64,000 bases of DNA from assembly GCA_946997485.1 (NCBI GenBank), contig CAMPVF010000006.1, forward strand, positions 30,103 through 94,102. Reading direction: 5' to 3'. The position numbers and the translations under genes were made by a program. A model generated the notes under the pieces. The model was not told where the DNA came from. It was given only the letters and a program-made list of their open reading frames with translations, and searched no databases. Shown piece after piece: positions 43,795-56,100 of the stretch. The stretch comes from an uncultured Atopobium sp. (lineage in GTDB: Bacteria; Actinomycetota; Coriobacteriia; Coriobacteriales; Atopobiaceae). Each line of letters begins with the position of its first letter. The stretch's first letter is position 1.

Positions 43795-45888
43795 CTAGGC
43801 GTTTGCGCCCGATTTAGAAACAATTTGCTCACGAATGCTCTTTGGAACAGCCTCATATGAGTCGAATTGCATGGTGTAAGACGCACGTCCTTGCGTTTGC
43901 GAACGAAGGTCGGTTGCATAACCAAACATCTCACCTAATGGCACCTTCGCACGAATAAGCTTGGTGTTAGCGCGATCTTCCATACCTTCAATCTTACCGC
44001 GGCGGCTCGTAAGGTTACCCATTACGTCGCCCATGTACTGCTCAGGTGTTTCTACAACAACCGACTCAATTGGCTCGAGCAACACAGGATCGGATTGCTG
44101 CAATGCAGCCTTAATTGCCATAGAACCAGCAATCTTAAAGGCAGCCTCTGAGGAGTCGACCTCGTGGTACGAACCTTCAACGAGGGTAACCTTAAGGTCT
44201 TGTACAGGATAGCCTGCAATAACACCAGAGGTAAGTGCCTCTTGAATACCCTTGTCAACAGAAGGAATGTACTCTTTTGGAATACAACCACCAACAGTTG
44301 CATCTACAAACTCGTAACCAAAGCCGGCTTCTTTTGGCTCGAGGTCGATGATGGCGTCACCATACTGACCACGACCACCAGACTGGCGAACGAATTTACC
44401 CTGAACATGTTTAACCTCGTGACCAGCGGTTTCACGGTAGGCAACCTGTGGCTTACCAACGTTGCAGTCTACGTGGAATTCACGGCGCAAACGGTCGACA
44501 ATAATCTCAAGGTGAAGCTCACCCATACCAGCAATAATCGTTTGACCGGTTTCGTGGTCGGTGTGAACCTGGAAGGTTGGGTCTTCTTCGGCAAGCTTAG
44601 CCAAACCAACGCTCATCTTATCCTGCTCAGCCTTCGTTTTTGGCTCAACAGCAACGTCGATAACAGGGTCGGCAAAGTCGATGGACTCAAGCACGATTGC
44701 GTGTTTTTCGTCGCAAAGCGTATCGCCCGTTTGAGTGTTTTTAAGACCAACGCAGGCAACAATGTCGCCGGCGGAGCACTCGTCACGGTCTACACGATCG
44801 TTTGCGTTCATCTCAAGAATACGACCCAAACGCTCGCGGTTGTCTTTAACCGAGTTGTACACGTAGCTACCGGATTCAGCCTGGCCAGAGTACACGCGGA
44901 TGTAGGTAAGCTTACCTACAAATGGGTCGGTCATAATCTTAAATGCAAGTGCGCTAAAGGGCTCTTTTGGATCGGCGTGACGAACAGCGTCGTTGCCCTT
45001 GAGGTCTTTACCATCAATTTCAGTAACATCGAGTGGTGAAGGCAAGTAATCAACAACGGCGTCGAGCAGCTCCTGAATACCCTTGTTTTTGTATGCAGAG
45101 CCAACAAAAACAGGGTTAAGCTCGCCAGCAAGAACACCCTTGCGGATTGCAGCCTTAAGGACAGCTACATCAATGTCGCCCTCTTCGAGAACAGCTTCCA
45201 TGAGCTCATCGGAGAAGTTTGAAGCAGCGTCGAGCAGCATTTCGCGACGCTCTTGAGCAACGTCGAGGAATTCGTCTGGAATAGCATCCATAACCTCGGG
45301 GTAAATCATGCCCTTTGCGTCTTCCTTAAAGTCCCATGCTTCCATGGTAACAAGGTCGATAAGGCCCCAGAAGTTAGACTCAGCGCCCATTGGGATTTGC
45401 GCAGCTACTGCATTTGCGCCCAAGCGATCTTTCATGGTTTCGATTGCATGGAAGAAGTCGGCACCAACGCGGTCGTACTTGTTGATAAATGCAATACAAG
45501 GTACACCGTAGTTTGAAGCCTGACGCCATACGGTTTCTGATTGGGGCTGTACGCCTGCTACTGCGTCGAACACGGCAACAGCACCGTCGAGAACACGCAA
45601 GCAGCGCTCAACTTCAGCGGTAAAGTCTACGTGACCCGGGGTGTCGATGATTTGAATTACGTGGTCTTTCCAAAAACAGGTAGTTGCAGCAGAGGTAATG
45701 GTTACACCACGCTCTTGCTCTTGAACCATCCAGTCCATGGTTGCGGCACCATCGTGTACCTCACCAATTTTGTGAGTTTTACCTGTGTAATAAAGAATAC
45801 GCTCGGTTGTGGTGGTCTTACCAGCATCGATATGCGCCATGATACCAATGTTACGAAGATCTTCGAGCTTATACTTAACTTTTGCCAT
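43795..45888 (-). CDS. fusA: Translation elongation factor G
   Basis: 697 residues, typical length. GTPase motifs: [15 protein letters not shown] (residues 17-31), DTPGHVDF (near 82) and NKYD (near 136). Domains II to V are complete. NKYD replaces the common NKMD. It drives translocation and, with RRF, ribosome recycling. It follows rpsG by 36 bases and precedes rpsJ by 53; tuf is not here but next to rpmG. Confidence 0.98.
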   Translation of the reverse strand: MAKVKYKLEDLRNIGIMAHIDAGKTTTTERILYYTGKTHKIGEVHDGAATMDWMVQEQERGVTITSAATTCFWKDHVIQIIDTPGHVDFTAEVERCLRVLDGAVAVFDAVAGVQPQSETVWRQASNYGVPCIAFINKYDRVGADFFHAIETMKDRLGANAVAAQIPMGAESNFWGLIDLVTMEAWDFKEDAKGMIYPEVMDAIPDEFLDVAQERREMLLDAASNFSDELMEAVLEEGDIDVAVLKAAIRKGVLAGELNPVFVGSAYKNKGIQELLDAVVDYLPSPLDVTEIDGKDLKGNDAVRHADPKEPFSALAFKIMTDPFVGKLTYIRVYSGQAESGSYVYNSVKDNRERLGRILEMNANDRVDRDECSAGDIVACVGLKNTQTGDTLCDEKHAIVLESIDFADPVIDVAVEPKTKAEQDKMSVGLAKLAEEDPTFQVHTDHETGQTIIAGMGELHLEIIVDRLRREFHVDCNVGKPQVAYRETAGHEVKHVQGKFVRQSGGRGQYGDAIIDLEPKEAGFGYEFVDATVGGCIPKEYIPSVDKGIQEALTSGVIAGYPVQDLKVTLVEGSYHEVDSSEAAFKIAGSMAIKAALQQSDPVLLEPIESVVVETPEQYMGDVMGNLTSRRGKIEGMEDRANTKLIRAKVPLGEMFGYATDLRSQTQGRASYTMQFDSYEAVPKSIREQIVSKSGANA

Positions 45889-45924
45889 CTATGAACTACT
45901 TTCTTTGCGTTGAGGGTAACGGTA

Positions 45925-46395
45925 TTAGAAACGATAGTGCGAGAAGGCGCGGTTTGCCTCTGCCATCTTAAAGAGGTCCTCGCGCTTTTTAACGGACGAT
46001 CCAACACCATTTGCTGAGTCCATAATTTCGTGAGCGAGGCGCTCTACCATGGTTTTTTCTTTGCGTGAGCGAGAAAAACCAACAAGCCAGCGGATAGCAA
46101 GCGTGGTTGCACGACGAGAATTTACTTCCATAGGAACCTGGTATGTAGCACCACCAACACGCTTTGGTTTTACCTCAATTGTGGGGCGTACATTGTCCAT
46201 AGCTTTTTTGAACACGGCAAGAGCGTCTTGCTCGGTATTTTGCTTAATGTAATCGAAAGCACCGTATACAATGCGCTCGGCTACCGATTTTTTACCATCC
46301 AAAAGTACCTTGTTAATAAGCTGAGTAACAAGGCGATTGTTATAAACTGCGTCCGGCAAAACCTCTCTGCGGACTGCGGCTGAACGACGTGGCAT
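45925..46395 (-). CDS. rpsG: Small ribosomal subunit protein S7
   Basis: 156 residues from ATG 46395 (GGAG six bases upstream, [15 protein letters not shown]); a 16-codon extension to 46443 is not real. The motif [19 protein letters not shown] and the beta-hairpin and C-terminal region ([34 protein letters not shown]) are standard. It nucleates the 30S head and contacts E-site tRNA. Confidence 0.97.
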   Translation of the reverse strand: MPRRSAAVRREVLPDAVYNNRLVTQLINKVLLDGKKSVAERIVYGAFDYIKQNTEQDALAVFKKAMDNVRPTIEVKPKRVGGATYQVPMEVNSRRATTLAIRWLVGFSRSRKEKTMVERLAHEIMDSANGVGSSVKKREDLFKMAEANRAFSHYRF

Positions 46396-46485
46396 ATTGT
46401 TCTCCTTTTGTTGTTGTGCTGCGCGACATTCGCCCATACACAACGCTATCGAATATCAACTAAAACGCAGCATTGCTGCAGGTGG

Positions 46486-46860
46486 TTATTCCTTAGGACG
46501 CTTTGCGCCGTAGCGAGAACGTGCCTTTTTGCGGTCTTGAACTGCTGCACAGTCGAATGCGCCGCGGATGATTTTATAACGAACACCAGGAAGGTCGCGA
46601 ACACGACCACCACGGATAAGCACAATTGAGTGCTCCTGGAGGTTGTGACCCTCACCGGGGATGTATGCGGTTACTTCGATACCATTTACCAAACGTACAC
46701 GAGCAACCTTACGAAGTGCTGAGTTAGGCTTTTTTGGCGTTGTAGTAAACACACGAGTGCATACTCCACGCTTTTGGGGGTTGTGCTGAAGGGCAGCGTT
46801 TTTAGACTTTGCTTTGTGAGTAACGCGTCCCTGGCGTACAAGCTGATTAATTGTAGGCAA
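46486..46860 (-). CDS. rpsL: Small ribosomal subunit protein S12, TTG start, Arg at position 88
   Basis: 124 residues from TTG 46860 ([11 protein letters not shown] follows), supported by AAGGAG six bases upstream; the longer frame to 46905 is not real. The conserved loops are [10 protein letters not shown] (Lys43 unchanged) and [13 protein letters not shown]. In the latter the position equal to Escherichia coli Lys87 / Mycobacterium Lys88 is Arg88, encoded CGC. Lys-to-Arg at this position causes streptomycin resistance in other bacteria. First gene of the str operon. Confidence 0.95.
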   Translation of the reverse strand: MPTINQLVRQGRVTHKAKSKNAALQHNPQKRGVCTRVFTTTPKKPNSALRKVARVRLVNGIEVTAYIPGEGHNLQEHSIVLIRGGRVRDLPGVRYKIIRGAFDCAAVQDRKKARSRYGAKRPKE

Positions 46861-47243
46861 AGCTTTCTCCTTACTAGAAGATACAGATGAGCGGCGCGCG
46901 AGCACCTATGTATCACAAGTTTGTGCAGCACCACAACTTGAGATTGTCGAATTTAGTTATGAAGTAAGTGAATCTTGGGGCAAACGATAGAGCGGGTGAA
47001 CACGTGCTCATCGTGTGCGCTGAAAAACTACGACTGATGAAACGGGCTCTTTGTGCGCGTGCACGGGTGTGCACGACGAGCTGCTCCACGAGTAACGTAG
47101 CATTCACTCACGATTTTCATAAGCGGATGAATTTTACGCCGAATATGCGCATATGTCAAAAGTACGCGCAGCCGGGCGTAGCCATACTTCACAACTCCTC
47201 TACATTGCTGCGCGCGTTGTATACGTGTTATTCTGCAGGCGTG
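46861..47243. other. Upstream region of the str operon
   Basis: 383 bases with no accepted gene. It holds the rpsL promoter; a possible -35 TTGCCC (46983-46978) with a weak TAACTA about 18 bases below it is the best candidate. A short inverted repeat GTGCAC/GTGCAC lies at 47059-47074. At the right end a 16-base tandem duplication (GTGTTATTCTGCAGGC) begins and runs into the cupin stop region. Confidence 0.4.
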
Positions 47244-47585
47244 TTATTCTGCAGGCGTGTTAATCATCACCAGCTGCAAGCACGAATTTTCGCGTGCAGA
47301 AAGCGCATGCGGTGCGCCAGGCGCCAAATACACACTGTCACCTGCATGCATGTGCGACACCACACCTTCAACCGTAAAATCAATCTCACCCGAAAGCAGC
47401 GTTACCACAACCGCACGCGGGGACATGTGCTCGGTAAGCGCCTCGCCTGCCGCGATTGCCAAATAGGTGAGCTGAAACAAATCATTATCAATGGGAACTT
47501 TAGAAACAATGCTTTTAGCTGCATAAACGGTGTTGGGAAGAACGTCTACAAAACACTGCGACGTGCCATATTGAGCCTTTGACAT
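47244..47585 (-). CDS. Small cupin-domain protein
   Basis: 113 residues. The second cupin motif GDSVYLAPGAPHALSA is clear; the first is degenerate (GEALTEHMSPRAVVVTLLSGEIDF), keeping one His. Such single-domain cupins bind a metal or small molecule. It lies 129 bases downstream of a methyltransferase gene on the same strand and may be co-transcribed. Function is unknown. Confidence 0.8.
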   Translation of the reverse strand: MSKAQYGTSQCFVDVLPNTVYAAKSIVSKVPIDNDLFQLTYLAIAAGEALTEHMSPRAVVVTLLSGEIDFTVEGVVSHMHAGDSVYLAPGAPHALSARENSCLQLVMINTPAE

Positions 47586-47714
47586 ATGGTTCCTTTCTTC
47601 AAAAAAACATCAAAATGCACGCGTGGGTAAGGAAATACGTGCATGGATGAAGAAATACATTGGTGAGAGAATACAATAACAGTACACGCTGCGAGCACAC
47701 AGCAAAACCCCACG

Positions 47715-48521
47715 TTACCTGCGCTTTTGTGCAACAAACGCAATGCCGGCAAGGTTGTCGTGATGGCGCGTAAACACGCTGCGCATTTCCATCACACGCT
47801 TGCGTGCACCAGGAATGGTGAGCACGTTACGCATAATGCGAATAGCGCCGCAAATACCCTCGTCTGCTATGGTACGCTGCGGATTGAGCAAGTTCATTGG
47901 CGCAGAATTTGTCCACACAACATCAAGGCCGGCACCTTCAAGCAGCTGCTTCCACTCCGAAGCGCGCAACGGCTTTGCGTTAACGCGAATCGCACGCGAC
48001 ACATCAGCCTTAATTTCTACTGCCTTTTTCTCGTCGAGCGTATCGGGGCAAAGACCAAGCTCATGGCTCACAAAATAGCCGCCCGGACGCAAAATACGTG
48101 CAACTTCACGCAAAATTTGCGCTTTGTGCTCAGGCGTTTGCATCGTAAGCATGGCTTCGCACACGCACACGTCGCACGACTCGGCCTCAAGACCAGTATC
48201 CTCGGCCATCGCCTGCTTGCAGGTGCCCTTATTACCCACCAAATTGGACACAATCGCCACCGAATCGGCATTTGCATCAATACCCGTGTAGTAGCTTGGC
48301 TTTTGCGCCATTATTTCCTGCGCAGTTCGTCCAATGCCACATGCCAGCTCAACTACCTGCTTGCCTGGAATGTGCGCATGGGAAAGCGCCTCTTGCGTAA
48401 GCGCAAGTCCGCCAGGACGAAGAACGCGCTTGCCAAGGCGCGCAAGTAACCAGTGACCCGGTACGTTTTCGATTGATTTATCTTCAAACTGTGGTTTTGC
48501 ATTTTGCGGTTTTGCATCCAT
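47715..48521 (-). CDS. SAM-dependent methyltransferase (class I)
   Basis: 268 residues from ATG 48521 (AAAGGAG five bases upstream); a seven-codon extension is unlikely. The SAM-binding motif I is VVELACGIGRTAQEI (near residue 60), followed by YYTGIDANADSV and the RILRPGGYFVSHE block near 150. The substrate is unknown. It is inserted, with the cupin gene, between the rpoBC terminator and rpsL. Confidence 0.85.
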   Translation of the reverse strand: MDAKPQNAKPQFEDKSIENVPGHWLLARLGKRVLRPGGLALTQEALSHAHIPGKQVVELACGIGRTAQEIMAQKPSYYTGIDANADSVAIVSNLVGNKGTCKQAMAEDTGLEAESCDVCVCEAMLTMQTPEHKAQILREVARILRPGGYFVSHELGLCPDTLDEKKAVEIKADVSRAIRVNAKPLRASEWKQLLEGAGLDVVWTNSAPMNLLNPQRTIADEGICGAIRIMRNVLTIPGARKRVMEMRSVFTRHHDNLAGIAFVAQKRR

Positions 48522-48593
48522 GTGAACTCCTTTACTAGACATGTATCAGTAGTTACCCAGACGCAACTTATTTAATCACACGTCCGGACGGCG

Positions 48594-48633
48594 CACAAAA
48601 AAACCGGCTATCCACGTGTGTGGACAGCCGGTT
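48594..48633 (-). terminator. Terminator of the rpoBC operon
   Basis: Minus strand: AACCGGCTGTCCAC, four-base loop, GTGGATAGCCGGTT, then seven T. It lies about 70 bases after the rpoC stop. Confidence 0.92.
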
Positions 48634-48703
48634 GTAATGCATAAAGCAAAGGCGTTAAGCAAAGCGCCGCAAATCGTGCACTAAGCACTACGCTCAAACA
48701 CCA

Positions 48704-51700
48704 CTACTCGTGGTCGTGGTCGCGCGGCTCCTGCTTAATTACGCTGGTAAGCAAGTCACCAAGCGAGTTCAAATTCTCGTTGATGATGTCGCTATCCTCG
48801 TCTTCTTCGTCGTCTTCTTCTTTTTCTGAGGGCGCACCAATGAAGTCTTCATCGTCAAACGAATGCGTCGACGGTACAGCAGTACCAAGCATAACGTCGT
48901 TATCGGGATCGGGCGAGAATACCATGTTAAGCAGCTGCGAGAGGTCTTCGCTGTCGGCTTCGTCTTCATCGGGCTCAAGCAAGTAAAGCAAGTTACGTGC
49001 TTCAAGACCCTCGCGGAGCTCTTCTATAGCCTTAGCGCCAATACCATCGATGCGCAGCAGCTCATCTTCGGTTTTACCAATAAGGTCGCCAACAGTTTCG
49101 ATACCAACTTCGCTAAACTTGTTAGTCCAGCGCTGCGAAACGCCCAGGTCGTCAAAGAGATACAGCTTCGCATCCTCAGAAGACAAGCAACGTCCGTTCT
49201 TGGAGTACACGCCACCGTTAGAGTAGTCGTCGCCAATCCAGTCGAGCTGTTTAGGCAGCTTTTCTTCAATCTCCTTAAGCGAATCGGGTGCCCACTCAGG
49301 AAGCGATTTTGCGTGCGAGGACGCCGGACCGCTCACAGGAATGCCGTTAAATACAAGCTTAACATCGTCGTAAGCTTTAAGGCCAGTACCTGCAGGAATC
49401 TTCTTTCCGGCAATAACGTTGCTCTTAAGGTCGAGCAAGTGATCAACCTCGCCCTTAATTGCCGACTCAGTAAGAACGCCAGCCGTACGGATAAACGATG
49501 CACTTGAGAGCCACGAGTCGATGGAGCTTGCAACCTTAAGCGTACCCAAGATAACAGCTTCAGCCTCAGGCGCCTGACCACCAGCAAGACGAATGTTTTC
49601 TGCCGTTTTTGCAAATACATACCGGTCAACATACTCGCCAAGCAGGTAGGTTGAATCGCCAGGGTTGGTAACCTGAACACGACGCAGCATCTGACGTGCG
49701 ATAACTTCGATGTGCTTGTCGTTAAGGTCTACACCTTGTGACGTGTACACGTCTTTAACCGACTTAACAAAGGTATGCATCGTCGATTCGATATCGGTAA
49801 GCGCACGCAGCGTTCTAAAGTTTACAAAGCCGCGGGTAATTTGGTCGCCGGCTTTAACCGTGCACCCGTCTTCGATGCCAGGCATAAAGCGTACCGACGC
49901 AGGTACACGCCATTGCGAGAGTACCTTGCTGGGATCGTCGGCATCGGTAATCGTAAGCTGATACTCGGTTTGCTCGGGCGTAATAGAAAGCACGCCACCA
50001 AAGCTCGCAAGATCGGCCTCGCGACCAAGGATTTTTTCGTTAACATTGCCAACAACGTCGAACATACGCGCAACCGTTGGCAAACCTTGCGTAATGTCTT
50101 CTGCACCAGCAACACCACCGGAGTGAATGGTACGCATTGTTAACTGAGTACCAGGCTCACCAATGGATTGAGCAGCAATAATACCAACCGACGTACCAAT
50201 GTTAACCGGACGACGGGTAGACAAGTCCCAACCGTAGCACTTCTGGCATACGCCGTAACGCGATTTACAGGTAAGCAGCGCGCGAAGCTCAACTTCCTTA
50301 AAGCCGGCGTCTACAAGCTTGAGAATGTCGTTCTTGCAGGTAATGTATTCGTTTTTCTCAAAGAGCACTTCGCCCGTTTCCGGGTTCACAACATCGTTTA
50401 AGAAGCAACGGCCAACAAGGTCGAGGTCAACGTCGCTCTCGCCCGCTTTTTGCAAACGGTACGAAACACCTTCGTTGGTTCCGCAGTCTTCCTCACGCAC
50501 GATAACATCTTGTGCAACGTCTACCAAACGACGAGTAAGGTAACCGGAGTCGGACGTGTGGCTTGCCGTGTCTACCAGACCTTTACGAGCGCCATAGGTA
50601 GAAATAAAGTACTCAAGCGGCTGCAAGCCTTCGCGGAAGTTTGCCTTAATTGGCAGGTCGATGGTATCACCCGACATATCCGCCATAAGACCACGCATAC
50701 CAGCGAGCTGACGAAGCTGCGTTTTAGAACCACGAGCACCCGAGTCGGCCATCATGAAAATGGGGTTGTCGGAGCTAAAGCCCTCAAGCATTTCGCTACC
50801 AAGCAAATCGGTGCACTCGGTCCACACGTTAATTACCTCAGCGTGGCGCTCTTTTTCGCTCAAGAAACCGTCTTCGTAGTAATCGTTAATTTCGTCTACC
50901 TTTTCCTGGGCTTCTTCCAAAAGCTCGGGCTTATCGGATGGGATAATTGCGTCCCATACCGAAACGGTAAGGCCGGCGCGGGTGGCGTAATGGAAACCAA
51001 CCTGCTTAATAGCATCGAGGATAGGCTCAACGCGCGACAGCGAGTAGCGGTCGCAGCAGTCGTTTACGAGGGTTGCAATGTCGCCCTTTGCCATCTTAAA
51101 GTTCATAAATGGATAGTCGTCGGGCAGGCACTGACGGTTAACGATAATGCGGCCAACCGTTGTTGCAAAACGCACATTGGGCTCGCTCAAATCGATGTCT
51201 TCAATCTTTCCACGAGCGCTGTACGTGCGGAAATAGGGCTTTCCATCTTTGTGATAGTTGGCGTCGTTGGCCGTAAGGCGCACCATAATCTTCGCCTGAA
51301 TATCAATGCCACTCAAGCTGTCAAACGCCAAGAGTGCATCGTTAAAGCTGGCGAAAACGCGACCCTCACCTTTAAGGTTGTCCTTTTGCGTGGTGAGGTA
51401 GTACACACCAAATACCATGTCTTGCGACGGGATGTTAAGCACCTTACCCGATGCAGGTGAGCGCAGGTTGTTGCTCGAAAGCATAAGCACACGTGCCTCG
51501 GTTTGTGCTTGCGTGCTCAATGGTACGTGTACCGACATTTGGTCCCCGTCGAAGTCGGCGTTAAATGGCGCACATGCAAGCGGGTGAAGGTGGATTGCTT
51601 TTCCTTCTACCAACACGGGCTCAAACGCCTGAATAGACAAACGGTGCAGCGTAGGTGCACGGTTAAGCAGCACCAAACGACCGCGAATAACCTCGTCGAG

Positions 51701-53158
51701 AATATCCCAAACAACGGTTGCACCGCGCTCGATAGCACGTTTTGCACCCTTGATGTTTTCGGCTTTGTTAAGTTCAACCAAACGGCGCATGACAAACGGC
51801 TTAAACAGCTCAAGTGCCATAACCGATGGCAAACCGCATTGGTGCAGCTTAAGACGGGGGTCTACAACGATAACCGAACGACCGGAGTAGTCTACACGCT
51901 TACCCAACAGGTTTTGACGGAAACGACCTTGCTTACCTTTAAGCGACTCAGCAAGCGACTTCAACGGACGTCCACCACGGCCGGTAACAGGGCGGCCGCG
52001 ACGACCATTGTCGAACAGGGCGTCTACCGACTCTTGCAGCATGCGCTTTTCGTTGTTAACGATAATAGCAGGCGCATCGAGGCTCAAAAGACGCTTTAAA
52101 CGGTTGTTGCGGTTAATGACGCGACGATACAAATCGTTGAGGTCACTGGCAGCAAAACGTCCACCATCAAGCTGAACCATAGGACGAAGATCGGGCGGAA
52201 TAACAGGGATAACGTCCAAAATCATGTTGGCAGGATCGTTGTTGCCCTTCAAAAACGCATCAACAATCTCAAGACGCTTCACCGCACGCTCGCGCTTTTG
52301 TTTTTGCGCGCTATCGGTTGCAATAATCTTGCGCAGCTCAGCGGCCTCAGACTCAAGGTTAACGTGACGCAAAAGCTCACGGATGGCGCTTGCGCCCATG
52401 TCGCCCTTAAAGTACAGCTTGTAGTAGCGCTTCATTTCGCTAAAGAGCGACTCATCACTAATGAGCTCATGCTCTTCAAGGCGCATAAACTTGTCAAACG
52501 CTTCTTTACGCAGGCGTTTTTCATCTTCGTATTCTTCGCGAATGTCAACAGCGGCGCGCTCAACTTCATCGTCGGACATCACCGTATCGTCGGCAAACTC
52601 GTCGTTTTGCGACTCTTGTGCTTGCGCACGCAAACGATCGATTTCGTCTTGGCACTCGGCATCAAGCTCTTCAAGGTCGGCGGTGAGCTCTTCTTGAAGG
52701 TCTTCAGCATCTTGCTGACGAGCATCGGTATCTACCTCGGTAATTACATAAGAGGCAAAGTAAAGAATCTTTTCGAGATCCTTGCTTTTCATATCGAGCA
52801 GGCGCGCCAGAGGGAAGGTTGCCGGGCTTTTGAAATACCAAATGTGCGAAACAGGGCATGCAAGCTCAATGTGACCCATACGATCACGACGAACCTTAGC
52901 GCTGGTAATCTCAACGCCACAGCGTTCACACACGATACCCTTAAAGCGGATACCTTTGTATTTGCCGCACGCGCACTCCCAGTCTTTAACCGGTCCAAAG
53001 ATCTTCTCACAAAACAGACCATCTTTTTCGGGCTTGAGAGTACGGTAGTTAATGGTTTCATCTTTTTTTACTTCGCCATACGACCAACTGCGAATGTCAT
53101 CTGCACTAGCAAGCGAAATCTTAATAGCATCAAAATTTGTGGATTCAAAGTCTGCCAC
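48704..53158 (-). CDS. rpoC: RNA polymerase beta' subunit with C-terminal alpha-CTD-like domain and acidic tail
   Basis: 1484 residues, starting at GTG 53158 with AAGGAG eight bases upstream and five bases after rpoB. The N-terminal zinc site (CACGKYKG ... CERCG, near 60-80), the catalytic NADFDGDQM (three Asp binding Mg2+), and the second zinc site ([11 protein letters not shown]) are intact. After the canonical end (about residue 1290) there are nearly 200 more residues. Residues about 1332-1396 contain [20 protein letters not shown] followed by [11 protein letters not shown], which aligns along its length with the DNA-binding C-terminal domain of the alpha subunit, including the Arg and Asn that contact UP elements. 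The last 88 residues are Asp/Glu-rich. The core enzyme role is certain; the function of the extra domain is inference. Confidence 0.97.
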   Translation of the reverse strand: MADFESTNFDAIKISLASADDIRSWSYGEVKKDETINYRTLKPEKDGLFCEKIFGPVKDWECACGKYKGIRFKGIVCERCGVEITSAKVRRDRMGHIELACPVSHIWYFKSPATFPLARLLDMKSKDLEKILYFASYVITEVDTDARQQDAEDLQEELTADLEELDAECQDEIDRLRAQAQESQNDEFADDTVMSDDEVERAAVDIREEYEDEKRLRKEAFDKFMRLEEHELISDESLFSEMKRYYKLYFKGDMGASAIRELLRHVNLESEAAELRKIIATDSAQKQKRERAVKRLEIVDAFLKGNNDPANMILDVIPVIPPDLRPMVQLDGGRFAASDLNDLYRRVINRNNRLKRLLSLDAPAIIVNNEKRMLQESVDALFDNGRRGRPVTGRGGRPLKSLAESLKGKQGRFRQNLLGKRVDYSGRSVIVVDPRLKLHQCGLPSVMALELFKPFVMRRLVELNKAENIKGAKRAIERGATVVWDILDEVIRGRLVLLNRAPTLHRLSIQAFEPVLVEGKAIHLHPLACAPFNADFDGDQMSVHVPLSTQAQTEARVLMLSSNNLRSPASGKVLNIPSQDMVFGVYYLTTQKDNLKGEGRVFASFNDALLAFDSLSGIDIQAKIMVRLTANDANYHKDGKPYFRTYSARGKIEDIDLSEPNVRFATTVGRIIVNRQCLPDDYPFMNFKMAKGDIATLVNDCCDRYSLSRVEPILDAIKQVGFHYATRAGLTVSVWDAIIPSDKPELLEEAQEKVDEINDYYEDGFLSEKERHAEVINVWTECTDLLGSEMLEGFSSDNPIFMMADSGARGSKTQLRQLAGMRGLMADMSGDTIDLPIKANFREGLQPLEYFISTYGARKGLVDTASHTSDSGYLTRRLVDVAQDVIVREEDCGTNEGVSYRLQKAGESDVDLDLVGRCFLNDVVNPETGEVLFEKNEYITCKNDILKLVDAGFKEVELRALLTCKSRYGVCQKCYGWDLSTRRPVNIGTSVGIIAAQSIGEPGTQLTMRTIHSGGVAGAEDITQGLPTVARMFDVVGNVNEKILGREADLASFGGVLSITPEQTEYQLTITDADDPSKVLSQWRVPASVRFMPGIEDGCTVKAGDQITRGFVNFRTLRALTDIESTMHTFVKSVKDVYTSQGVDLNDKHIEVIARQMLRRVQVTNPGDSTYLLGEYVDRYVFAKTAENIRLAGGQAPEAEAVILGTLKVASSIDSWLSSASFIRTAGVLTESAIKGEVDHLLDLKSNVIAGKKIPAGTGLKAYDDVKLVFNGIPVSGPASSHAKSLPEWAPDSLKEIEEKLPKQLDWIGDDYSNGGVYSKNGRCLSSEDAKLYLFDDLGVSQRWTNKFSEVGIETVGDLIGKTEDELLRIDGIGAKAIEELREGLEARNLLYLLEPDEDEADSEDLSQLLNMVFSPDPDNDVMLGTAVPSTHSFDDEDFIGAPSEKEEDDEEDEDSDIINENLNSLGDLLTSVIKQEPRDHDHE

Positions 53159-53163
53159 GATTG

Positions 53164-56100
53164 CTACTCCTTATCACTCGTTGGTTCGCCGACAAGAACT
53201 TCCGAACTATCTGCACTCATAAGCGTTGGGCCACCAATAAGGTCGTCTACGCTGTTTGCCTGCGCAAATACGTCTACGCTCTCAGCCTTTTGCGGTTGTT
53301 GCTCGGGCGTATCTTTCTTGTTCTGTTTATACACAATAGGTTCAATGTCAAGCGCAAGGGAACGAATTTCCTTAACGAGTACCTTAAACGACTCAGGAAT
53401 ACCCGGCGTTGGAACATTTTCACCCTTAACGATAGATTCGTAGGTTTTAACACGACCGTTGGTGTCGTCCGACTTAACCGTCATAAGCTCATGGAGAACA
53501 TTCGATGCACCGTATGCGTACAGTGCCCAAACTTCCATTTCACCAAAACGCTGACCACCAAACTGCGCTTTACCACCCAGCGGCTGCTGCGTAACAAGCG
53601 AGTAAGGACCAGTTGAACGCGCGTGGATTTTGTCGTCGACCATGTGGCCAAGCTTAAGAATATACGAGGTACCAACCGTAATGGGGCTTTCAAATGCCTC
53701 ACCGGTACGGCCGTCGTACAGGGTGGTTTTGCCCTTTTCGTTAAGCTGCGGCACAAATGACGTGTTCATCTTTTTGCCGTAGGTGCGCATTGCTTTGTTA
53801 ATCATGTTGATGTTAGAGCGGCGAATAGCATCGGCAACTTCAACATCGGTAGCACCGTCGAAGATTGGCGTTGAAACGTACATTGGGCCATCAACAATTT
53901 CTTTAGAGTTGGGGCTTTCAACGTCGTAACCGTGCGCTGCTGCCCAGCCCAAGTGGCATTCGAGCAACTGACCAACGTTCATACGCGAAGGAACACCCAA
54001 TGGGTCGAGAAGCACGTCGATAGGCGTACCATCGGCCATATACGGCATGTCTTCGATAGGAAGAACGTTACAAATAACACCCTTGTTACCGTGACGACCA
54101 GAGATTTTATCGCCCTGCTGAATTTTACGACGCTGAGCAACAAACACGCGAATGAGTTCTTTAACTCCTGGAGGAAGCTCGTTGTCTTTAGATTTATCTT
54201 CGGGACGAACAAAGCGCATAACGTCGACAACACGACCATATGCACCGTGTGGCATACGCAGCGACGTGTCGCGCACGTCTTGCGCGCGGTTACCAAAAAT
54301 AGCAGCTATAAGGCGCTGTTCTGGCGTTGGCGCGGGCTCACCTTTTGGCGTTACCTTACCAACGAGAATGTCGCCCGGGCCTACCTCGGCACCAATACGC
54401 ACAATACCATCTTCGTCGAGGTTAGCAAGTGCTTCCTCAGACTGGTTTGGAATTTCGCGCGTAATTTCTTCGGCATGTTTAGCAGAAATGTCGCGGGCAT
54501 CAACTTCATGACGTGAAATGTTAATTGAGGTAAGCAGGTCGTTTTGAACAAGACGCTCAGAAACAACGATACCGTCCTCGTAGTTGTAACCTTCCCACGG
54601 CATGTATGCAACGGTAAGGTTTACACCAAGCGCAAGCTCGCCTTTATCGATAGACGTACCATCGGTAAGAGGCTGACCTTCGTCTACGTGCTGACCTACG
54701 TGTACAACAGGACGGTGGTTAATGCACGTGCTTTGGTTGGAGCGCTGGTACTTGGGGAAATCGTAGCGAATGGGGCCGTCGTTTGTTTGAACAACTGCGT
54801 GAGCTGCATCAACTTCAACAACTTCACCCGCAGCGGTAGCACACACCGACTCACCTGAGTCAAATGCAGCAGCACGCTCAAGACCCGTACCAACAAATGG
54901 CGCGTGTGGACGAATTAATGGCACGGCCTGACGCTGCATGTTTGCACCCATGAGGGTACGTTTTGCGTCGTCGTGCTCAAGGAATGGAATGAGGTTTGCC
55001 GCAGCAGAAAGCATCTGCGAAGGCGATACGTCCATGTAGTCGACATCGGTTACATATACCTCGGCAGGAGCACCAAAGCTACCGTCGAAGTTGCGTGTAC
55101 GTGCAACAACACTGTCGGGGTAATATACCTCACCATTAGACTTAGTGGCAACAAATTTGCCCGTCTTTGGATCAACTGCAGCATTGGCAGGCACGATTAC
55201 GTGGTTTTCCTCTTCGTCGGCGATAAGCCAATCGATATCGTTGGTAACTTTACCGTCAACAACGCGGCGATACGGAGCCTCAATAAAACCATACTCGTTT
55301 ACGTGCGCAAACAGTGCAAGCGAGCCGATAAGACCAATGTTTGGACCTTCGGGCGTTTCGATTGGGCACATACGCGAATAGTGCGAGTTGTGAACGTCGC
55401 GAACGGCGGTAGGTACATTGGTACGACGGCTTGAACCCGACTTATGACCAGCCAAACCACCAGGGCCAAGTGCAGACAAACGGCGTTTGTGCGTAAGACC
55501 AGCTAGGGGGTTTGATTGATCCATAAACTGCGAAAGCTGCGAGGAACCAAAGAACTCTTTGATAGCGGCAACAATCGGGCGGATGTTAATAAGCGACTGC
55601 GGCGAAATTTCGTCGGGGTTTTGCGTTGCCATGCGCTCGCGCACCACGCGCTCCATACGGCTCAAACCAATACGGAACTGATTTTGCACAAGCTCGCCAA
55701 CGGTACGCACACGACGGTTACCAAAGTGGTCGATATCGTCTACATGTTTGGTGGTGTCTCCGTCATGTAGTGCCAAAAGATAACGAAGAGCTGCAACGAT
55801 ATCCTCTTTGGTAAGGGTTTTTACATTTGCATCGCAGGTAAGGCCAAGTTTTTTGTTTACCTTGTAGCGACCAACGCGGGCAAGGTCGTAGCGCTGGTTG
55901 TTAAAGTACAAGCCTTCGATAAGCGTACGTGCAGAATCTACTGCAGGTGGCTCACCGGGGCGCTGACGACGGTAAATTTCGATAAGAGCATCCTCACGCG
56001 TGGTGGCTACATCGCGCTCAAGGGTAGCTTTAACAATCTCGTTGTTGTCAAACAGGCTCAGGATTTCTTCATCGCTTTCGGCAATACCCATTGCACGCAG

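Noticed and set aside
44164..45039. 291-codon open frame on the plus strand
   Set aside because: It is wholly antisense to fusA, lacks a ribosome-binding site and follows from codon bias in the real gene.
50450..51460. 336-codon open frame on the plus strand
   Set aside because: Antisense to rpoC, with no start signal or recognisable domain.
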